Source: Phytophthora hibernalis (lineage: Eukaryota > Oomycota > Peronosporomycetes > Peronosporales > Peronosporaceae). Taken from it: 64,000 bases of DNA. A model generated the notes under the pieces. It made no database searches, was not told the DNA's origin, and was given only the letters and a program-made list of their open reading frames with translations. Made by a program: the position numbers and the translations under genes. The DNA is taken from contig JAAKBF010000194.1 of NCBI GenBank assembly GCA_012656075.1, forward strand, positions 124,001 to 188,000, given 5' to 3'. Positions 1 to 11,589 of the stretch are shown here, in pieces; the stretch's first letter is position 1, and each line of letters starts with the position of its first letter.

Positions 1-601
1 AGGTCGCGCTCGATCTCCATCTGCCAACAACAGCAAAACCACAACAACAAACATCAATTTCGATCTTCCAGCAGCTTCAACCAGAGCAGCAGGCCGCACC
101 TGCTCGAAGTTGCCGTTGTGCATGATGACCAGGTGGTCCCCATTGTAGTACAGGAACTGAAAGGACTCGTCCGGGCCCAGCGGTGCCTTGTTGACAGTCT
201 CTGCAGCGCGGAAGCGGCGGTTCATCTTGGCGCCAGTCTTGATCTCCTTCAGCTCCGCCTACAGCAGCCGTCCGTGAGCCAAATTCAACGCTAGAAGCTG
301 ATTTTGAACGCACCTGCACATACGCTCCGCCCTTGCCAGGTTTCACGTGCTGGTTCTTGCCTACGCGGTAGATTTTGCCGTCAATATCGAGTGCCATACC
401 AGCGCGGACCTGGTTGCCTGTTCAATCGAGCATAACACAGTCAGTTCAAGGCTTACAAGACCCAAACCTTAACGAAAATATAGCCCTGCGAGCGATGCAG
501 ATCATCATACCATTGATTGTGGCGAAGCGTACTCCATAGCCACGGGAAGGGCCGCCGCGCGCGCGCGATCTGGTTGATAGCTCGTCGCAGCATCTTGTCA
601 T
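1..601 (-). CDS. Elongation factor P-type translation factor, probably organellar (3' end off the window)
   Basis: EF-P binds the ribosome between the P and E sites and relieves stalling on polyproline. The model has four exons: 511-601, 314-417, 100-258 and 1-20 (cut by the window edge). All junctions are GT..AG and the phases agree (91, 104 and 159 nt). The KOW-like N-domain carries the loop HVKPGKGGAYV; in bacterial EF-P the modified lysine lies in this PGKG loop. The following segment, with FQFLYYNGD and the FEQ end, matches the start of the first OB domain. About 37 residues rich in Arg, Ser and Gly precede the domain and end in YGVRFAT, which resembles a mitochondrial presequence; organellar location is inferred. 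The start is the first in-frame ATG of exon 1. Its neighbour, the spastin-like gene, is transcribed divergently 144 bp away. The family is clear; the organelle is less sure. Confidence 0.85.
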
Positions 602-745
602 GAAATAAGCGCCTCTCGTTTTTAGCTGCTCTGATTGGTCCGAATTACAGCTCCTTTCTCAATTCTGATTGGTGTAATGTCTAGATTACCTCCTAGATTC
701 TGACTTCAAGGACATCATTTGTGATTTTTGGCTTCATTCATCAGC
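602..745. promoter_or_regulatory. Short divergent promoter with two inverted CCAAT boxes
   Basis: Only 144 bp separate the start codons of the EF-P-like gene (minus) and the spastin-like gene (plus). The nonamer CTGATTGGT occurs twice in the same orientation, at 631-639 and 665-673, 34 bp apart. Its reverse complement contains CCAAT, the core recognised by NF-Y. The placement in a short head-to-head gap suggests a shared bidirectional promoter. Use of these sites is inferred from sequence alone. Confidence 0.5.
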
Positions 746-2542
746 ATGTTCCTGTGGCGCGGTCGTCAGCCCGAGGACGCGATCCAGAAGGCGATTGAGG
801 CGGCTGTGGCGGCTGATAAAGAAGGAAAATACCCGGAGGCGGTGGACCTGTACGCGGAGGGCATCGAGAAGATGATGGCGCAGCTGGCGCGTAGGTTAAA
901 GCCACGAGAAGCTGCTCTTTTGTGATTTTAAGTTTTTTGGTGTTTTTATTTTAATTTATTTTACTGCAGAGCTGCAGGACGAAGAGGCAAAGACGCACAT
1001 GCGACAGAAGATCAACGAGTACATGCTGAGGGCTGAGTACCTCAAGGACTGGATGGCGGAGCAGACGCGCAAACAGCAGACGCAGGTCCGTGACGAGACT
1101 GGAACGAGATTCTTCCAATGGAGAGGCTGCTGATTGTGGTTATTGTTATGGTGCTATGGTTTTTATAGGATGCACCAGCGTCGGCTGGTCAGAAGGGAAA
1201 TGCACGCACTGCTAGTGGTCGGCAGGTTGAGAATGCTGTAGACAAGTTAAAGTTGAGGTGTTTTTTTCTAAGTGACGTGTTGGTTGTTGTTGACTTTTGC
1301 AGCAACTCAGAGCGGGGTACTCGAAGCAGCATACGGAGCATGCACATACCATTTTGGACGAGGTGCTGGACCACTCGCCAGGAGTGCATTGGACGGACAT
1401 TGCTGGGCTGAGTGTTGCTAAGCAGATTTTGCAGGTTGGCGACAGAGGATTGCATGTCCTGTTTGATTCGTACTGTAAATTAAATGTGATTGTGCTGCGA
1501 GTGTAGGAGGCTGTCATTTTGCCGACGTTGCGTCCAGACTTATTCACGGGCTTGCGAGCTCCGCCTCGCGGGGTACTGCTTTTTGGACCCCCAGGCACAG
1601 GTTTGTGAGCTGTTGCTGGTCGTTTTTTAGAATATTACGAGCTGATTTTGTTGATGCTGCTAGGAAAAACACTGCTGGCAAAGGCTGTCGCAACGGAGGC
1701 GAAAGCAACATTCTTCAAGTAAGCAGCTACTTAATGTCTTTTGTACGATATCGAGCTGACACGTGCCTGTTGTAGCATTTCTGCGTCGTCATTGACGTCC
1801 AAATGGGTGGGCGAAGGTGAAAAGCTAGTGCGAGCGCTTTTTGAAATGGCTCGGGAGCTTCAGCCGTCTGTAGTTTTTATGGATGAGATCGACGCTTTGC
1901 TGTCGACAAGGTCAGCGTCTGAAAACGATGCAAGTCGCAGAATTAAGAACCAGGTACAGCTCCAGCACCACGCCATTTGCAATCAAATATGCTGACGTGT
2001 TTTGCTAACTGCCTTTGCAGTTTTTCACCGAGCTGGATGGAGCGGCATCGTCACAGGAGGATCGAATCCTTGTCATGGGAGCAACGAATCTCCCTCAGGA
2101 CCTCGACGAAGCTATCATACGACGCCTGGAAAAGCGTATTTACGGTAAGCAATATTGTCCTCGAAAGCGTTTAACATGCTTTTGTTGAACCATCGTTTCG
2201 TTGTTGGCAGTGCCCCTCCCGGATGCTACGTCTCGTGAAGGACTTATCCGCCATTTGCTTGGTAGTCAGGCGTCCTCCTTGTCGTCAAAGGATATCAAGC
2301 ATATCGTAAAGGGGACTGAGGGTTACTCTGGCAGTGACCTCAAGGCTGTGTGCAAGGATGCCGCGTTAGGTCCCATTCGCGAGCTTGGAGCGAAAGTAGC
2401 TGACGTGAAATCCGAAGACGTGAGGGGTATCAACGCATCTGACTTCCAGGTGGCGCTTGCACGGGTCCGACCAAGTGTGTCCTCGAGGACAATAGAGGCC
2501 TTGGTCTCGTGGAACGAACAATATGGAGTGTCCGCAGTATGA
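746..2542 (+). CDS. Spastin-type microtubule-severing AAA ATPase with MIT domain
   Basis: The product belongs to the meiotic AAA clade; spastin extracts tubulin tails to sever microtubules and is recruited to ESCRT-III through its MIT domain. Exons are 746-890, 970-1085, 1169-1257, 1311-1434, 1507-1600, 1664-1718, 1776-1953, 2021-2144 and 2211-2542. Phases agree throughout and give 418 residues. Residues 1 to about 80 form a helical MIT-like region. The AAA module shows Walker A GPPGTGKT, Walker B VVFMDEIDALL and the pore segment KWVGEGEKLVRALF. Sensor 1 is MGATN, and the C-terminal helix ends in SWNEQYG. The phrases FTGLRAPPRGVLLFGPPG and KDAALGPIREL are closer to spastin than to katanin or VPS4. 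It is much shorter than human spastin because the linker is short. No frame break is seen. I chose the ATG at 746, which opens the MIT domain. Confidence 0.92.
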
Positions 2543-2582
2543 CGTGCAGGGAGTGCATTCGCTGGTATATTTTTAGGAATGC

Positions 2583-4693
2583 TTATGCCTTTCGCTCGTA
2601 AATCATCAAGTACGACTCGGACACGCCGATAAGCTGCGGCATCGTTTCCTGGACGTGTAAATCTTGGATTTCGTACCACTGCTCGGTTGCCTGAGGCAGA
2701 TAAACGCACAACAGGTAATACATCATTATGGTTATTGCCATTCTTTCCAGCGGAGTGACGTACTCTATTTTGAACGTGGACACGATAGCTTCCTTCAGTC
2801 AGGATTCGTCTGGAGCGCTGCCCCTTGGCCAGTAGTCACTGGGCTGTCGTGGCAGATATTCGCAACCAAATTGTATCTACAGACAATAACATAACAGAGC
2901 CGACGCGTAAGTGATCTTGTGTAGCTTGTCGCAAGCTAGTAATCGGAACGCACTTGGTTGATGGAAGCACAACACGCAAAATCTTCTCAACTACGTCAGC
3001 CTTCTCAACGCAATCCTGTCACCGCAAATCATGATATCAAAACAAACATTAGATCTGTTTTCATCTGGTATCGAAGTGGACATCATGACCGAATCGCACC
3101 TCAGTCGACTGGTTATGCTTGCGCAGAAGAGCTCGTAACTCGGAGATTGATCTGTGAACAGCATCGAGAACAGGTTTGAGTCAGTGTCAATACCCAGTCA
3201 GCTACTTTGTAGTTTGAAACGTACTTGCTGTGAAGCTCTTCCTCCGAAGGAAAACTCTGATCCAGCTTCAAGTAGTCACGCAGCTCGAGATTCTTCACTG
3301 GGAAATTTACGATTGTCGGGTTCTTCTCAGTGAAAAAGTTGTTCCGCGTGAAACGCTTCACGTGGAAGATTAGGTACGCTGGCAGCGAGTCGATTCGGTA
3401 CGTCTTCTTCAGCCGGTGAGAGCTCTGAAGCACGTGAGTGACGTGGGAGCCATTGTACTTTTCAAGCACCGTGAAAAGCGGGACCTACCCCAACCAGCCA
3501 ACCAACTTCTACGTTAGTTTCGGGAACCGAGCAAAATAGAGTTTCTACCAAATCCTTACCTGAGGAATGATATTTCCGCCTTGAGAGTCCTTGAACAACG
3601 GTGTCGACGGTAAATCCAACGACATCATCCTAAAAACGCAGCAGCATTGGAGTCAGTATCAAGCACTTGTGAACAACATGCGTGCTATCAGCTTACAGGA
3701 ACGGCGACACAGTGGTCGTGACAGCCGATTCGCGATCCGCTAGATCCGCCGATGTAGCCTTCGTCTCATCATCCGTCGTCACCTCCACGAAACCCTGAAA
3801 ACACTTGTGAATAATGCTACTCCCGGGTTTTTGCGATCCGCCCAGACCCTACAAGGACATCATACCGTGTTGTACCATTAGTCGACGTTCCCTTCCACCC
3901 AACACTCCCTCCTTACCTTGTGCAGCTCGTTCAGCAGCCAGGCCAGCAGCTCCACACTCTCGTTCTGCGTCCCGACATGGAACTTCTTCTTGCTGCTCAC
4001 CGAGATCTCCTGCACCAGCTCATGGGGACTGATCTGCACACCACAGTCAGCACACATCAAACTACAACGTATTAACTCCGCCACGCACCGTGTTCTTGAA
4101 GTTGTGTGGGCTCCACATCTTGCGCAGCAGCTCACCGAAGCGCAACACGAGTTTGGACTTGACTTTGCCCGCCTTGTCGGCCAGGAAAAGTCTCGCAGCG
4201 GCGGCACGTGGGCCAGCGCCTGCACCACCACATTAATGTAGTCTGTATGCTTGAGGTTGTTGAGACCGATGAATCCTGGCAGATAGGACACACCGAAGGC
4301 GTCCTGCGCCAGGATGCGGTTCTGGTCAAGTCTGGCGACCTGCGCGGCCTCGAACGTCGGCCGCAGCGCATCCTGCACGGGCTTGAGCGTGCTGTCCACG
4401 ACCTCGTAGTTGTCCGGCAGGCAGTAGAGGCGGTCCGTCTGCAGGTTGATGAACACGTGGTGGCTGCTCTGCACCGAGTGCGTGAAGGCGTGCGTGTTGC
4501 GGCCGCGGCCCTTGAAGTACTTGCCGCACACGAGGCAGGCGTAGACGTTCTGGTCCGAGAGACTCACGGAGCACACCTTCTCGAAGTCGAAGTCCAGCAG
4601 CTGCGGGTGGATCGTGTCCAGGTACGGACACTTGCGGCGCTTGGCAGCGGCGCCGTCAGCCTCGGCCTCGGCCTTGCGCTTGGTGGCGGTCAT
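2583..4693 (-). CDS. USP39/Sad1-type U4/U6.U5 tri-snRNP protein (inactive ubiquitin protease fold)
   Basis: USP39/Sad1 is a catalytically dead USP-fold protein needed to keep or assemble the splicing tri-snRNP in the nucleus. Exons from the 5' end are 4089-4693, 3917-4033, 3697-3794, 3560-3629, 3225-3484, 2764-2876 and 2583-2690, giving 456 residues, close to yeast Sad1. An N-terminal basic stretch is followed by a UBP zinc finger (CLVCGKYFKGRG, HAFTH). The USP core follows with LNNLKHTDYINVVVQAL, FVEVTT, IPQVPLFTVLEKY, HVKRFTRNNFFTEKNPT and the end QWYEIQDLHV. The catalytic Cys position of active USPs reads as Asp (HTDYIN), as expected for this family. Two one-base breaks interrupt the frame: A4 at 4186-4189 seems one base short, and C4 at 2821-2824 seems one base long. 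Both are homopolymers, so I read them as sequence errors in an intact gene. Confidence 0.93.
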
Positions 4694-6173
4694 GCTTATT
4701 GATCACTGAGGTTTTTAGCCTATGAAAAATGAGCAGATATTGGGCACAATCATTTGCAGACAGAGTGATTGAGTTTCTACATGTAGCTTCAGCTGGACGA
4801 TGACTTGGCATTGCTGCCGACAGATACCGGTATTACAACTTCTCACGATCTTGCCTTGACCAGATTCAGTAGTTGCGTTCTGCCTGAATTGATATATTGC
4901 TGTTATTGTGGAGCGTTGTGGACTGGAAGTATGGACCACAAAGGTGCTGTTGCAGGTGGATACGTGTAACTTACACTGTAAGGAGACGCACCGGTTCACC
5001 ATTGCAAGTACATGGTGCACCTTGTGCGAATACATGGAGCCTGCCAACAGCTTGACCGGTTCGAAGACGATATCCAACTTAGCCTTCCACAAGAATCATC
5101 AGTAAGTTTGTTGAGCCAGAGCACTGCGCGGTCACTTTTGGAGCATTGCCAGCAGCGGCGTTGTATCGGTGGTTCATCACGACGGTCATAGAATCATTTC
5201 AAAGCTTGTCGCGGTCGTTGTAATACATGGCCATGATATAGTGCGCCTAGCGGAGTCGAAACCAACAAAAGACTGACCAGCTAGCACCTACCGCAAAGTT
5301 CGGATTCAGTAAATATTTTGAAATGACTTGGAAATTGTAAGAAATTTCTTTTACGATCGTAAAAACTAAGATTGCCCTTGAATTTTGAAATTTTTTACAT
5401 AGTAAGCGACCATTTTACCACTGTCTCCATTGACTACTTACAATTTCCAAGTCATATTAAATCAAAATATTGAATCGGTGTGTCAAACTTTTCTCGTTTA
5501 GTTACTTCGGATATCTTGAGAAGTTGCTGCAGATGGATTCACTGGATAATATCCGCTAAATCGCGTCAGGATTGGACGAAAATTATGATGGGTAATGTCC
5601 GATTCGTTGGCATGTGCAGTGCTGCGGGGAGGGATGACCCGTTCGAAGTGGCGTCTATGCAGATTCCATACAACGCGCCAGTGTTTCCTCTCTTCCCATC
5701 GGCTCGGCAAAGGCAGCATCAAGAGCCCGTCGTAATGGCGCGCTGCCATCTCTCCAACAGCATTCCTCCATCGTATCAATACCGTAGATATCACCAAGTC
5801 TTCATCGAAGCCTTTTCATCCATCATCTCGGTATCAATGCCATTCCCAGTCAACTACAGTAATGTGCGTCAATAAGGAACGGGGTGTCAACTAATACCCT
5901 TTGAATCATGATATATCTGGAACTTTGTAACATATGTGTGGGACATGTGGGAATCTATACCCTTCTAAATTACATTTTAATTAACTGTTTCTTGTTGACA
6001 TATATTACTGTACAGGGACAGTACTCGCACATTGTGGATGATTTGACCCAATCGGATGGGTGACGTCAGGGGGAATTCGTACTTTATCGAACACCCGCGT
6101 GTATTTGACGCTGGTCCAAGCAGCCCAAACCGTCCACTCCTCAATCCTCCAAGCAGAGCCCCAGTCAGTCAGG
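4694..6173. other. Intergenic region between USP39-like and PDH genes
   Basis: No convincing gene was found. Short open frames here (for example 4908-5105 and 5480-5875) have no recognisable domains and no conserved splice structure. The only structure noted is the foldback element at 5303-5476. The last 100-150 bases are presumably the promoter and leader of the PDH gene. Confidence 0.5.
5303..5476. repeat. Foldback or MITE-like inverted repeat
   Basis: Two arms of about 39-40 nt (5303-5341 and 5437-5476) are near-perfect reverse complements. They share GACTTGGAAATTGTAAG and outer ends GATTCA/GAATC, with a few mismatches and small indels in the AT-rich middle. The loop is about 95 bp and AT-rich. 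No coding potential and no clear target-site duplication were seen. The size fits a miniature inverted-repeat transposon or foldback element. Confidence 0.7.
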
Positions 6174-7372
6174 ATGATGATGCTCCGCCGCTCCTCCGCC
6201 GCCATGGCCCGCGCCGCCACGCCCGCCTCGCGCGCCTTCAGCGCCGCCTCTGGCGAGGTCAAGTTCGACTTCGCGCAGCCTTTGAGCTGCACCGCCTCGA
6301 GGAAGGCCCCGCCAACTCGGCCGTGACGACCCGCGAGGAGATGCTGAGCTACTACAAGCTCATGTACACGATGCGCCGCATGGAGATCACGAACGACAAC
6401 GAGTACAAGGCGCGCACCATCCGCGGCTTCTGCCACCTGTACGACGGCCAGGAGGCCGTGGCCACGGGCGTCGAAGCCGCGCTCGAGCGCACGGACTCGT
6501 GGATCACGTCGTACCGCAACCACTGCATCATGCTGGCGCGCGGCGCGCAGGTCAAGGACGTGCTGGCCGAGCTCTTCGGCATGGGCGAGGGCGCCACGGG
6601 CGGCAAGGGCGGCTCCATGCACTTCTACAACAAGGAGGCCAACTTCTACGGCGGTCAGGGAATTGTAGGTGCTCAGGTGCCTGTGGGCGCTGGACTGGCT
6701 TTTGCTAGCAAGTACAACCACAAGGGCGACGGCCTCATGCCGTGCGCCATCACCATGTTCGGCGACGGTGCGTCCAACCAGGGCCAGGTGTTCGAGGCCT
6801 CCAACATGGCTGCGCTCTGGAAGCTGCCTGTGATCTTCTGCATCGAGAACAACCACTACGGCATGGGCACGTCCACCGCTCGCTCGTCGCACAACGACGA
6901 GTACTACACCATGGGCAACAAGATCCCCGGCATCAAGTGCGACGGCAACGACGTGCTCGCTGTGCGCGAGTGCACCAAGTTCCTCAAGCAATGGTGCGGA
7001 GAGGGCAAGGGCCCCATCTTCGTTGAGATGAACACGTACCGCTACCACGGCCACTCCATGTCGGACCCTGGTGTGACGTACCGTAACCGTGACGAGATCT
7101 CGCTGATGCGCGCGTCGCGCGACCCCATTGAACTCGTCAAGAAGCGCATGATTGAGTCGGAGCTCGCGACGCCCGACGAGATCAAGGACCTGGAGAAGAA
7201 GGTGCGTGCTGAGGTTGTCAAGGCCACCAAGGAGGCCAAGGCTTGTGGCAAGCCCGCCGAGGAGACCGCCTTCATGGACGTGTACGCGGACGACAAGGGC
7301 AAGAACGTGTACCCGCCCTTCATCCGTTTCCCCGACTACAACAAGAGCATGATCAACGGCAAGCGCCCGTAA
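6174..7372 (+). CDS. Pyruvate dehydrogenase E1 component, alpha subunit (mitochondrial)
   Basis: E1-alpha, with E1-beta, decarboxylates pyruvate using thiamine diphosphate and acetylates lipoyl-E2 in the mitochondrial matrix. The gene has no intron and gives 399 residues once one frame break is bridged. Residues 1 to about 25 (MMMLRRSSAAMARAA...) are a typical mitochondrial presequence. The ThDP-binding motif runs from FGDGASNQGQ to ENNHYGMGT. The regulatory loop YRYHGHSMSDPGVTYRNRDE keeps the Ser of mammalian phosphorylation site 1. The residue equivalent to site 2 is Thr rather than Ser. The break is at CC 6279-6280, between FDFAQP and FELHRLEEG; one extra C restores the frame. The first of three consecutive ATGs is taken as the start. 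A long antisense open frame over this gene is a GC-rich shadow. Confidence 0.97.
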
Positions 7373-8063
7373 GCGCTGGGCGATGGAGACCACGAAGCGA
7401 CGAGAGGATCACCACCCCTCTTCAGGACGACGCGCCTAGACAAGCGGTAGAAGCTGCGCTGCGTCGCCTCGTGTCTCCTCGCTTGAATTTCGGCTTGGTG
7501 CTGGCCATGGCGTCGTATGCTGTGTCTGGCTGGCATCGAAGCTTAGCTCTAGGACATTAATCCGGCTGAATATGTAAACGCGCCACGCGACCACATTTGC
7601 CTCGTACACTTTGACTTGCCTGCGCCGACGTGGTTGCATCCCGATCCCACATTTTCTTCCTGTGTTGGGTGAGCGGTGCTGCTTGTTGGGTGTATGAGAT
7701 TCTCCACACGCGTCGGAAACAGTGGGCAAATCCGGCAGGACGGACATAGACGTTGTCTTCGACACCAAGCAGAAAAACTGATTAAAGATGTGCATCAACC
7801 GCGTCGCCTCCATCCATTATTATAATACGCTCGGAAGCTGTTCAATTCCTATGTTGAAGCGTTTACGATACTACATGTAGAATGCAAGGCCACTCTAGCA
7901 GTGACCGTCCACGTGCACATGCTTCTCCTCCACATACGGCCGCGCATATTTTTCTACACTACATGTACTTGACCACTAATCGTTCACGGTCGGCCGCATG
8001 GTGCGTCTTGCTACTTGGGTCGCCGTCGTCATATTTCCCCGAACGGCTCAAGCAAATGGCGTC
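7373..8063. other. Convergent intergenic region
   Basis: This stretch lies between the 3' ends of the PDH gene and the minus-strand START-FYVE gene. It should hold both 3' UTRs. No domain-bearing open frame, RNA gene or repeat was recognised. Confidence 0.5.
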
Positions 8064-10018
8064 TTAGTTGGAGTACAGCACGGCTCCAGCCGTTCTCAAG
8101 TCGCTGCCATGGTGGCGGTGACGAGGTCGACGACGCACTACTGGACCGTTGCTGCTCGGGCTGTGGCCTCCATTTCGGGGCATCGGGGCCATGAACTCGT
8201 GCTCCTGCTGCAGTGCCGCGACGCGAAAGTGTGAGAGGTGACGAGCTTGCTGTGCCAAACTGTTGGCGTAGTTGGCAGCCACGATGATGTTGTTCGCGCG
8301 GGTCATGGCTTCACTGAACTCGACGCTGTCTTCTGTTGTCGACAGCTCCTGGTTGTTTTCGCAGGCGAGCTGGATGCGCGAACGTCCCATTCGAAGGCTC
8401 CCATTATTCTGAGGTGAACGTCTAATGATCGAGTACGTGGGCGACGCGGAGGAGGACGACGTCGAGGATTCATCGTCGGTGTTGTCGTTATCGTTGTCGT
8501 CCGATACGTCCTCGGGCTGACGCTCGGCGTTCCCCATGCGCATTTGGTGCAGACGGAAGGCCTCGATCGAAATGGCCAAGTCTGCCGGACTGCCACGGCG
8601 ATTGGCGGCGAACAGCGATCTGTTCCGCATGACTAGGCCGTCACTGAAGGAACGACTCGGGAAGCTGGCTTTGGGCACTCCGATAGTCGATCCCGCAGTG
8701 CTGCGAATTTCGTCGCTTCCTGACGAGAAAGTCTTGTACTCGATGAGGCGAGAGCGCACAGGGTCGAGCAGGTTATCGTACGACCGGCGTTTCGGTGGTT
8801 CCTGTTTGATTTCGCCCCTGCTGACAGAGAAGCTCTGAGCGCGGCCGAGCACTGGATTGCGGTCGTTTGTGTCGGCGAAGAACTGGTTCGAGCCCGTGGT
8901 GCTACCGAACGATGGGGTGGTCGGAGGTTCCATGCCGCTGGCTGTGTTGCGCGACGACCGACGGGCTTCAATGACGCACGCCGTACAGACGCGCAGTTGA
9001 CGCTCGCCAATTTCAGGCACGTGTGCACTACGCACGGAGCTACACGAACTGCAGCACACTTCGCCGCACTTGAGGCAGTTGTAGCGGCGGCGACGCACAC
9101 AAAACTTCTTGGAGCACATGCGGCAGTGGTCCAGCTCGCTCATAGGGATCACTTGCTGTGGAAGCACGATCTCCTCGCGACCCACGCGGAAGCTCTCGGT
9201 GTATTTGAGAATGCCGTTGATGCACTTCTCCACGTGCGACTGAATTGCCGAGTTGGCGACCCACGCCGGGAGGTCTCCGTTCTTGTCGAAAGTGCACGTG
9301 TACGTCATGCGCAGCTCACCCGACCGCTTGGTCGAGTGATACATGAAGCCCATGAGCGGTACGAGGTCGCGCGTGTACTTCTGCGATTCGGCGTACTTGG
9401 AGAACCCGGCGGGCGTGTCGACGGATTCCATGATGCGAAAGGCAGTCATCTGTCCCTGCGCGTCCTCGATCATGTCGACGTACTCGAGCATGAGCAGGTC
9501 GCGGTCCTTGGCGAAAGGACCCGAGCTCTTGAAGGCGGCCCACTTGAGGGCGACGTAGCGGTGCGGGTTAGCCGCTGTCGGTTCCACGATGTTCTGCACC
9601 ACTGCGCCGTCCAGGAAGTCGGACGATAGCATAGCCATCATCCGCTTGAACGACGCCGTCGTGGGCGTGATGAGGACTCCGCCACGTCTTCGATGTCGCA
9701 CGCGAACTTGCACACGGCGTGCACGTTGCATGGAACGTTGGTGCCGGCGTTGGCGGCGTCGGCGCGGAATAGCGAGATGCCGTGTTTTTCGTGCACCAGC
9801 GTCCAGGGGATGCCTCCAAGCAGGTCGGTGGCTTCCAGGAGGCTCTCGGTCATGCGCTTGGCTACGGTTGTGAGGCGTTCGCGCTCCTTGATGCACATTT
9901 CTGAGGTGTCTTCGGCGTCGCTGTCGTCGGATCCGTTCGACGAGCCGAAGCTGGAGAGCGAACGGGGTGTCAATGGGGTCCCGGTTAGTGAAGACCCGGT
10001 ACTGCTGTAGTCTGTCAT
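8064..10018 (-). CDS. START and FYVE zinc-finger domain protein
   Basis: The protein would bind a lipid in its START domain and a phosphoinositide membrane (typically PI3P on endosomes) through FYVE. After a Ser/Thr-rich N-terminus, the START-like region runs from about residue 45 to 260, with SLLEATDLLGGIPWTL, PTTASFKRMM, PHRYVALKWAAF and KDRDLLMLEYVD. The FYVE-type finger at about residues 275-330 shows CRMCSKKF, the basic patch RRRRYNCLKCGEVCCSSC and the closing LRVCTACV. The C-terminal 300 residues are low-complexity, rich in Ser, Asn and Asp, with an acidic run near DDNDNDNTDDES. One apparent missing base at 9677-9684 joins the two frames (CDIEDVA to VLITPTT). The corrected length is about 651 residues. 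START-FYVE proteins form large families in oomycetes. The specific ligand is unknown. Confidence 0.9.
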
Positions 10019-11589
10019 GGCTAAACGGACTTAAGAAGGAAGGAGAAGGCGTCGCGCATGAACTCGCAAGCTCAAATGCGAAACTGAGCCCGAAGGTTCT
10101 CGTCGCGCGTAACAGCCCGTGCCAAAGCCCTATTTAGCGCGAACGGCTCGCCGGCCTTCTCTTCTATTTTATGGCTGACGTACCCGCAGGAGTTCGGAAG
10201 TGGCGAGATGAATATCTGCCGACGAAATCCATCGCCAATGCTGCGTGAGCAGGTTTTGATCTTCCTGCGGATGAAAAGTTCGCCCCTCGTTCGAGACAGC
10301 CCATGACGACCATGGCCGAGAAAATGAGTTCGAACGGGGCGAGTCAACTCGATCTGAGCGAGCCCGTAAGCAATGATGCCTTCGAGTCCGGTGCACTGGA
10401 ATTCAACGTGCCAGTAGGGCACCACGCAACAACCGACGCCAAAAAATACTTCGAAGGATAGAAAACAGTCGCGAGCGGAAGGAGACCGCTGAGTAGCAGC
10501 GCTACTAGTGTTAAATATTACTGTACTACAACAATTTTAGTATCGTGGTCTGGTGCATTAGTAGTACAAGTTGAGTAGTAGCGAGAAAATGACACTAGTA
10601 GGGCTAAAAATGCTACAAGTACTTCAACTTGACCGAGATCTTGAAACGCGGTTGTCTACTGTGCGTGAGGACGGAGGAGACTGAGCATTTATTACTATCG
10701 AGACATAATCGGAGTCTCAAGAAGTAGTACACAAACTACTACTACTAACGTCACTTTAATAGTACATCTTTCAACATGTAGTAGTATAATAGTAGATCTG
10801 ATTCTCTAGATTCCGGACGTATTAATAGTAGTTGAAGAACTACTAACCAAGATTCTCACCACTACCGATATCTGGTCGCGAACACCACAGGCGAGCAGTA
10901 ACCCTGCGGCAAAACGCCACATGGGACGTTGCGGCGGTGTAGCCCTTAGGGTAATGGCTTTTATGACGAAAGCTTTGACGAAAACTTGCGGCTCAGTGGA
11001 GAGCTGCACGCTTTCAGGTTTCGCTCGGCCGTCATCATTGTGGCCGTCACTCGGCCAGAGGTGCCATGACCTCGAGTCGATACTAGGTAGCCGCCACTAG
11101 TCTCGCATCGAGGATGCAAAGGATGACAAGGATGACAGTGGTCAGAGTCTAACTACGGACAGTGACCGCAGTGATAATGCAGAGCCCTCGTCTGCGAGTT
11201 GGGAAGGCTGCCCTCAACCGATGGCGATACCAAAACGACAGAGTGTTCCGGCCTCTGGGATCCCAGACACTCGTCAGTAGTTCTTGACACGAAGTTCTTG
11301 ACACTTTGCGTCCAGCAGCCAGAGATGGTAACTTACCATTGGTAAGTCCTACAGTATGTGGAATAAGACGGCTTTTCTTGACTAGCATCTCGACTTGGGT
11401 TGCACTTCGAAGCCGACTTTTTCTCTCAGTAAGCAATTATCTCTGATAAGCAAATACCTACACGGCTTCTATGCTTTCCTCGGACGTCCGTTGATTATTT
11501 TGCAGGTCACCAAGATCCTCCGACCTTTGACACGCCTCTCGCCAGTGACCACCAAACGGCAGCGTCGCCATAAGAAGCTGCCACGAAAA
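10019..11589. other. Intergenic region upstream of the giant gene
   Basis: No gene is supported. A short minus-strand open frame at 10072-10425 has no recognisable domain. The 10491-10848 part is rich in TAGTAG/CTACTA and is listed separately. The bases just before 11590 should contain the promoter and leader of the giant gene; no standard core element was identified with confidence. Confidence 0.5.
10491..10848. repeat. Region enriched in degenerate TAGTAG/CTACTA triplet motifs
   Basis: Many short runs of TAGTAG, AGTAGT and ACTACT on both strands are scattered over about 350 bp, for example around 10570-10600, 10720-10750 and 10780-10850. They do not form a clean tandem array. Because runs occur in both orientations, the strand could fold on itself in many ways. 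No function is assigned. Confidence 0.6.

Noticed and set aside
746..2542. VPS4 or katanin identity for the AAA ATPase
   Set aside because: The MIT domain fits VPS4 too, but the AAA motifs FTGLRAPPRG, KDAALGPIREL and the C-terminal SWNEQYG match spastin, and the VPS4 beta-domain insertion is absent.
2958..3179. Plus-strand open frame inside the longest USP39 intron
   Set aside because: The intron is 348 bp, longer than its neighbours, but this frame has no domain and flanking exons join perfectly without it.
2583..4693. USP39-like gene as a pseudogene
   Set aside because: Two homopolymer breaks are present, but all splice sites and motifs are intact and comparable breaks occur in other essential genes. 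Sequence error is simpler.
4208..4702. Plus-strand open frame over the USP39 start
   Set aside because: It is antisense to a strongly conserved exon, with low-complexity Val and Leu composition.
6005..7393. Minus-strand open frame of 462 codons
   Set aside because: It is antisense to the PDH E1-alpha gene, rich in His, Val, Ala and Leu from GC-rich third positions, and has no domain. It is a codon-bias shadow.
8997..9629. Plus-strand open frame of 210 codons
   Set aside because: It is antisense to the START-FYVE gene, and the plus strand shows no homology-bearing motif.
10072..10425. Minus-strand open frame before the giant gene
   Set aside because: It has no recognisable motif and lies in an otherwise non-coding promoter-like stretch.
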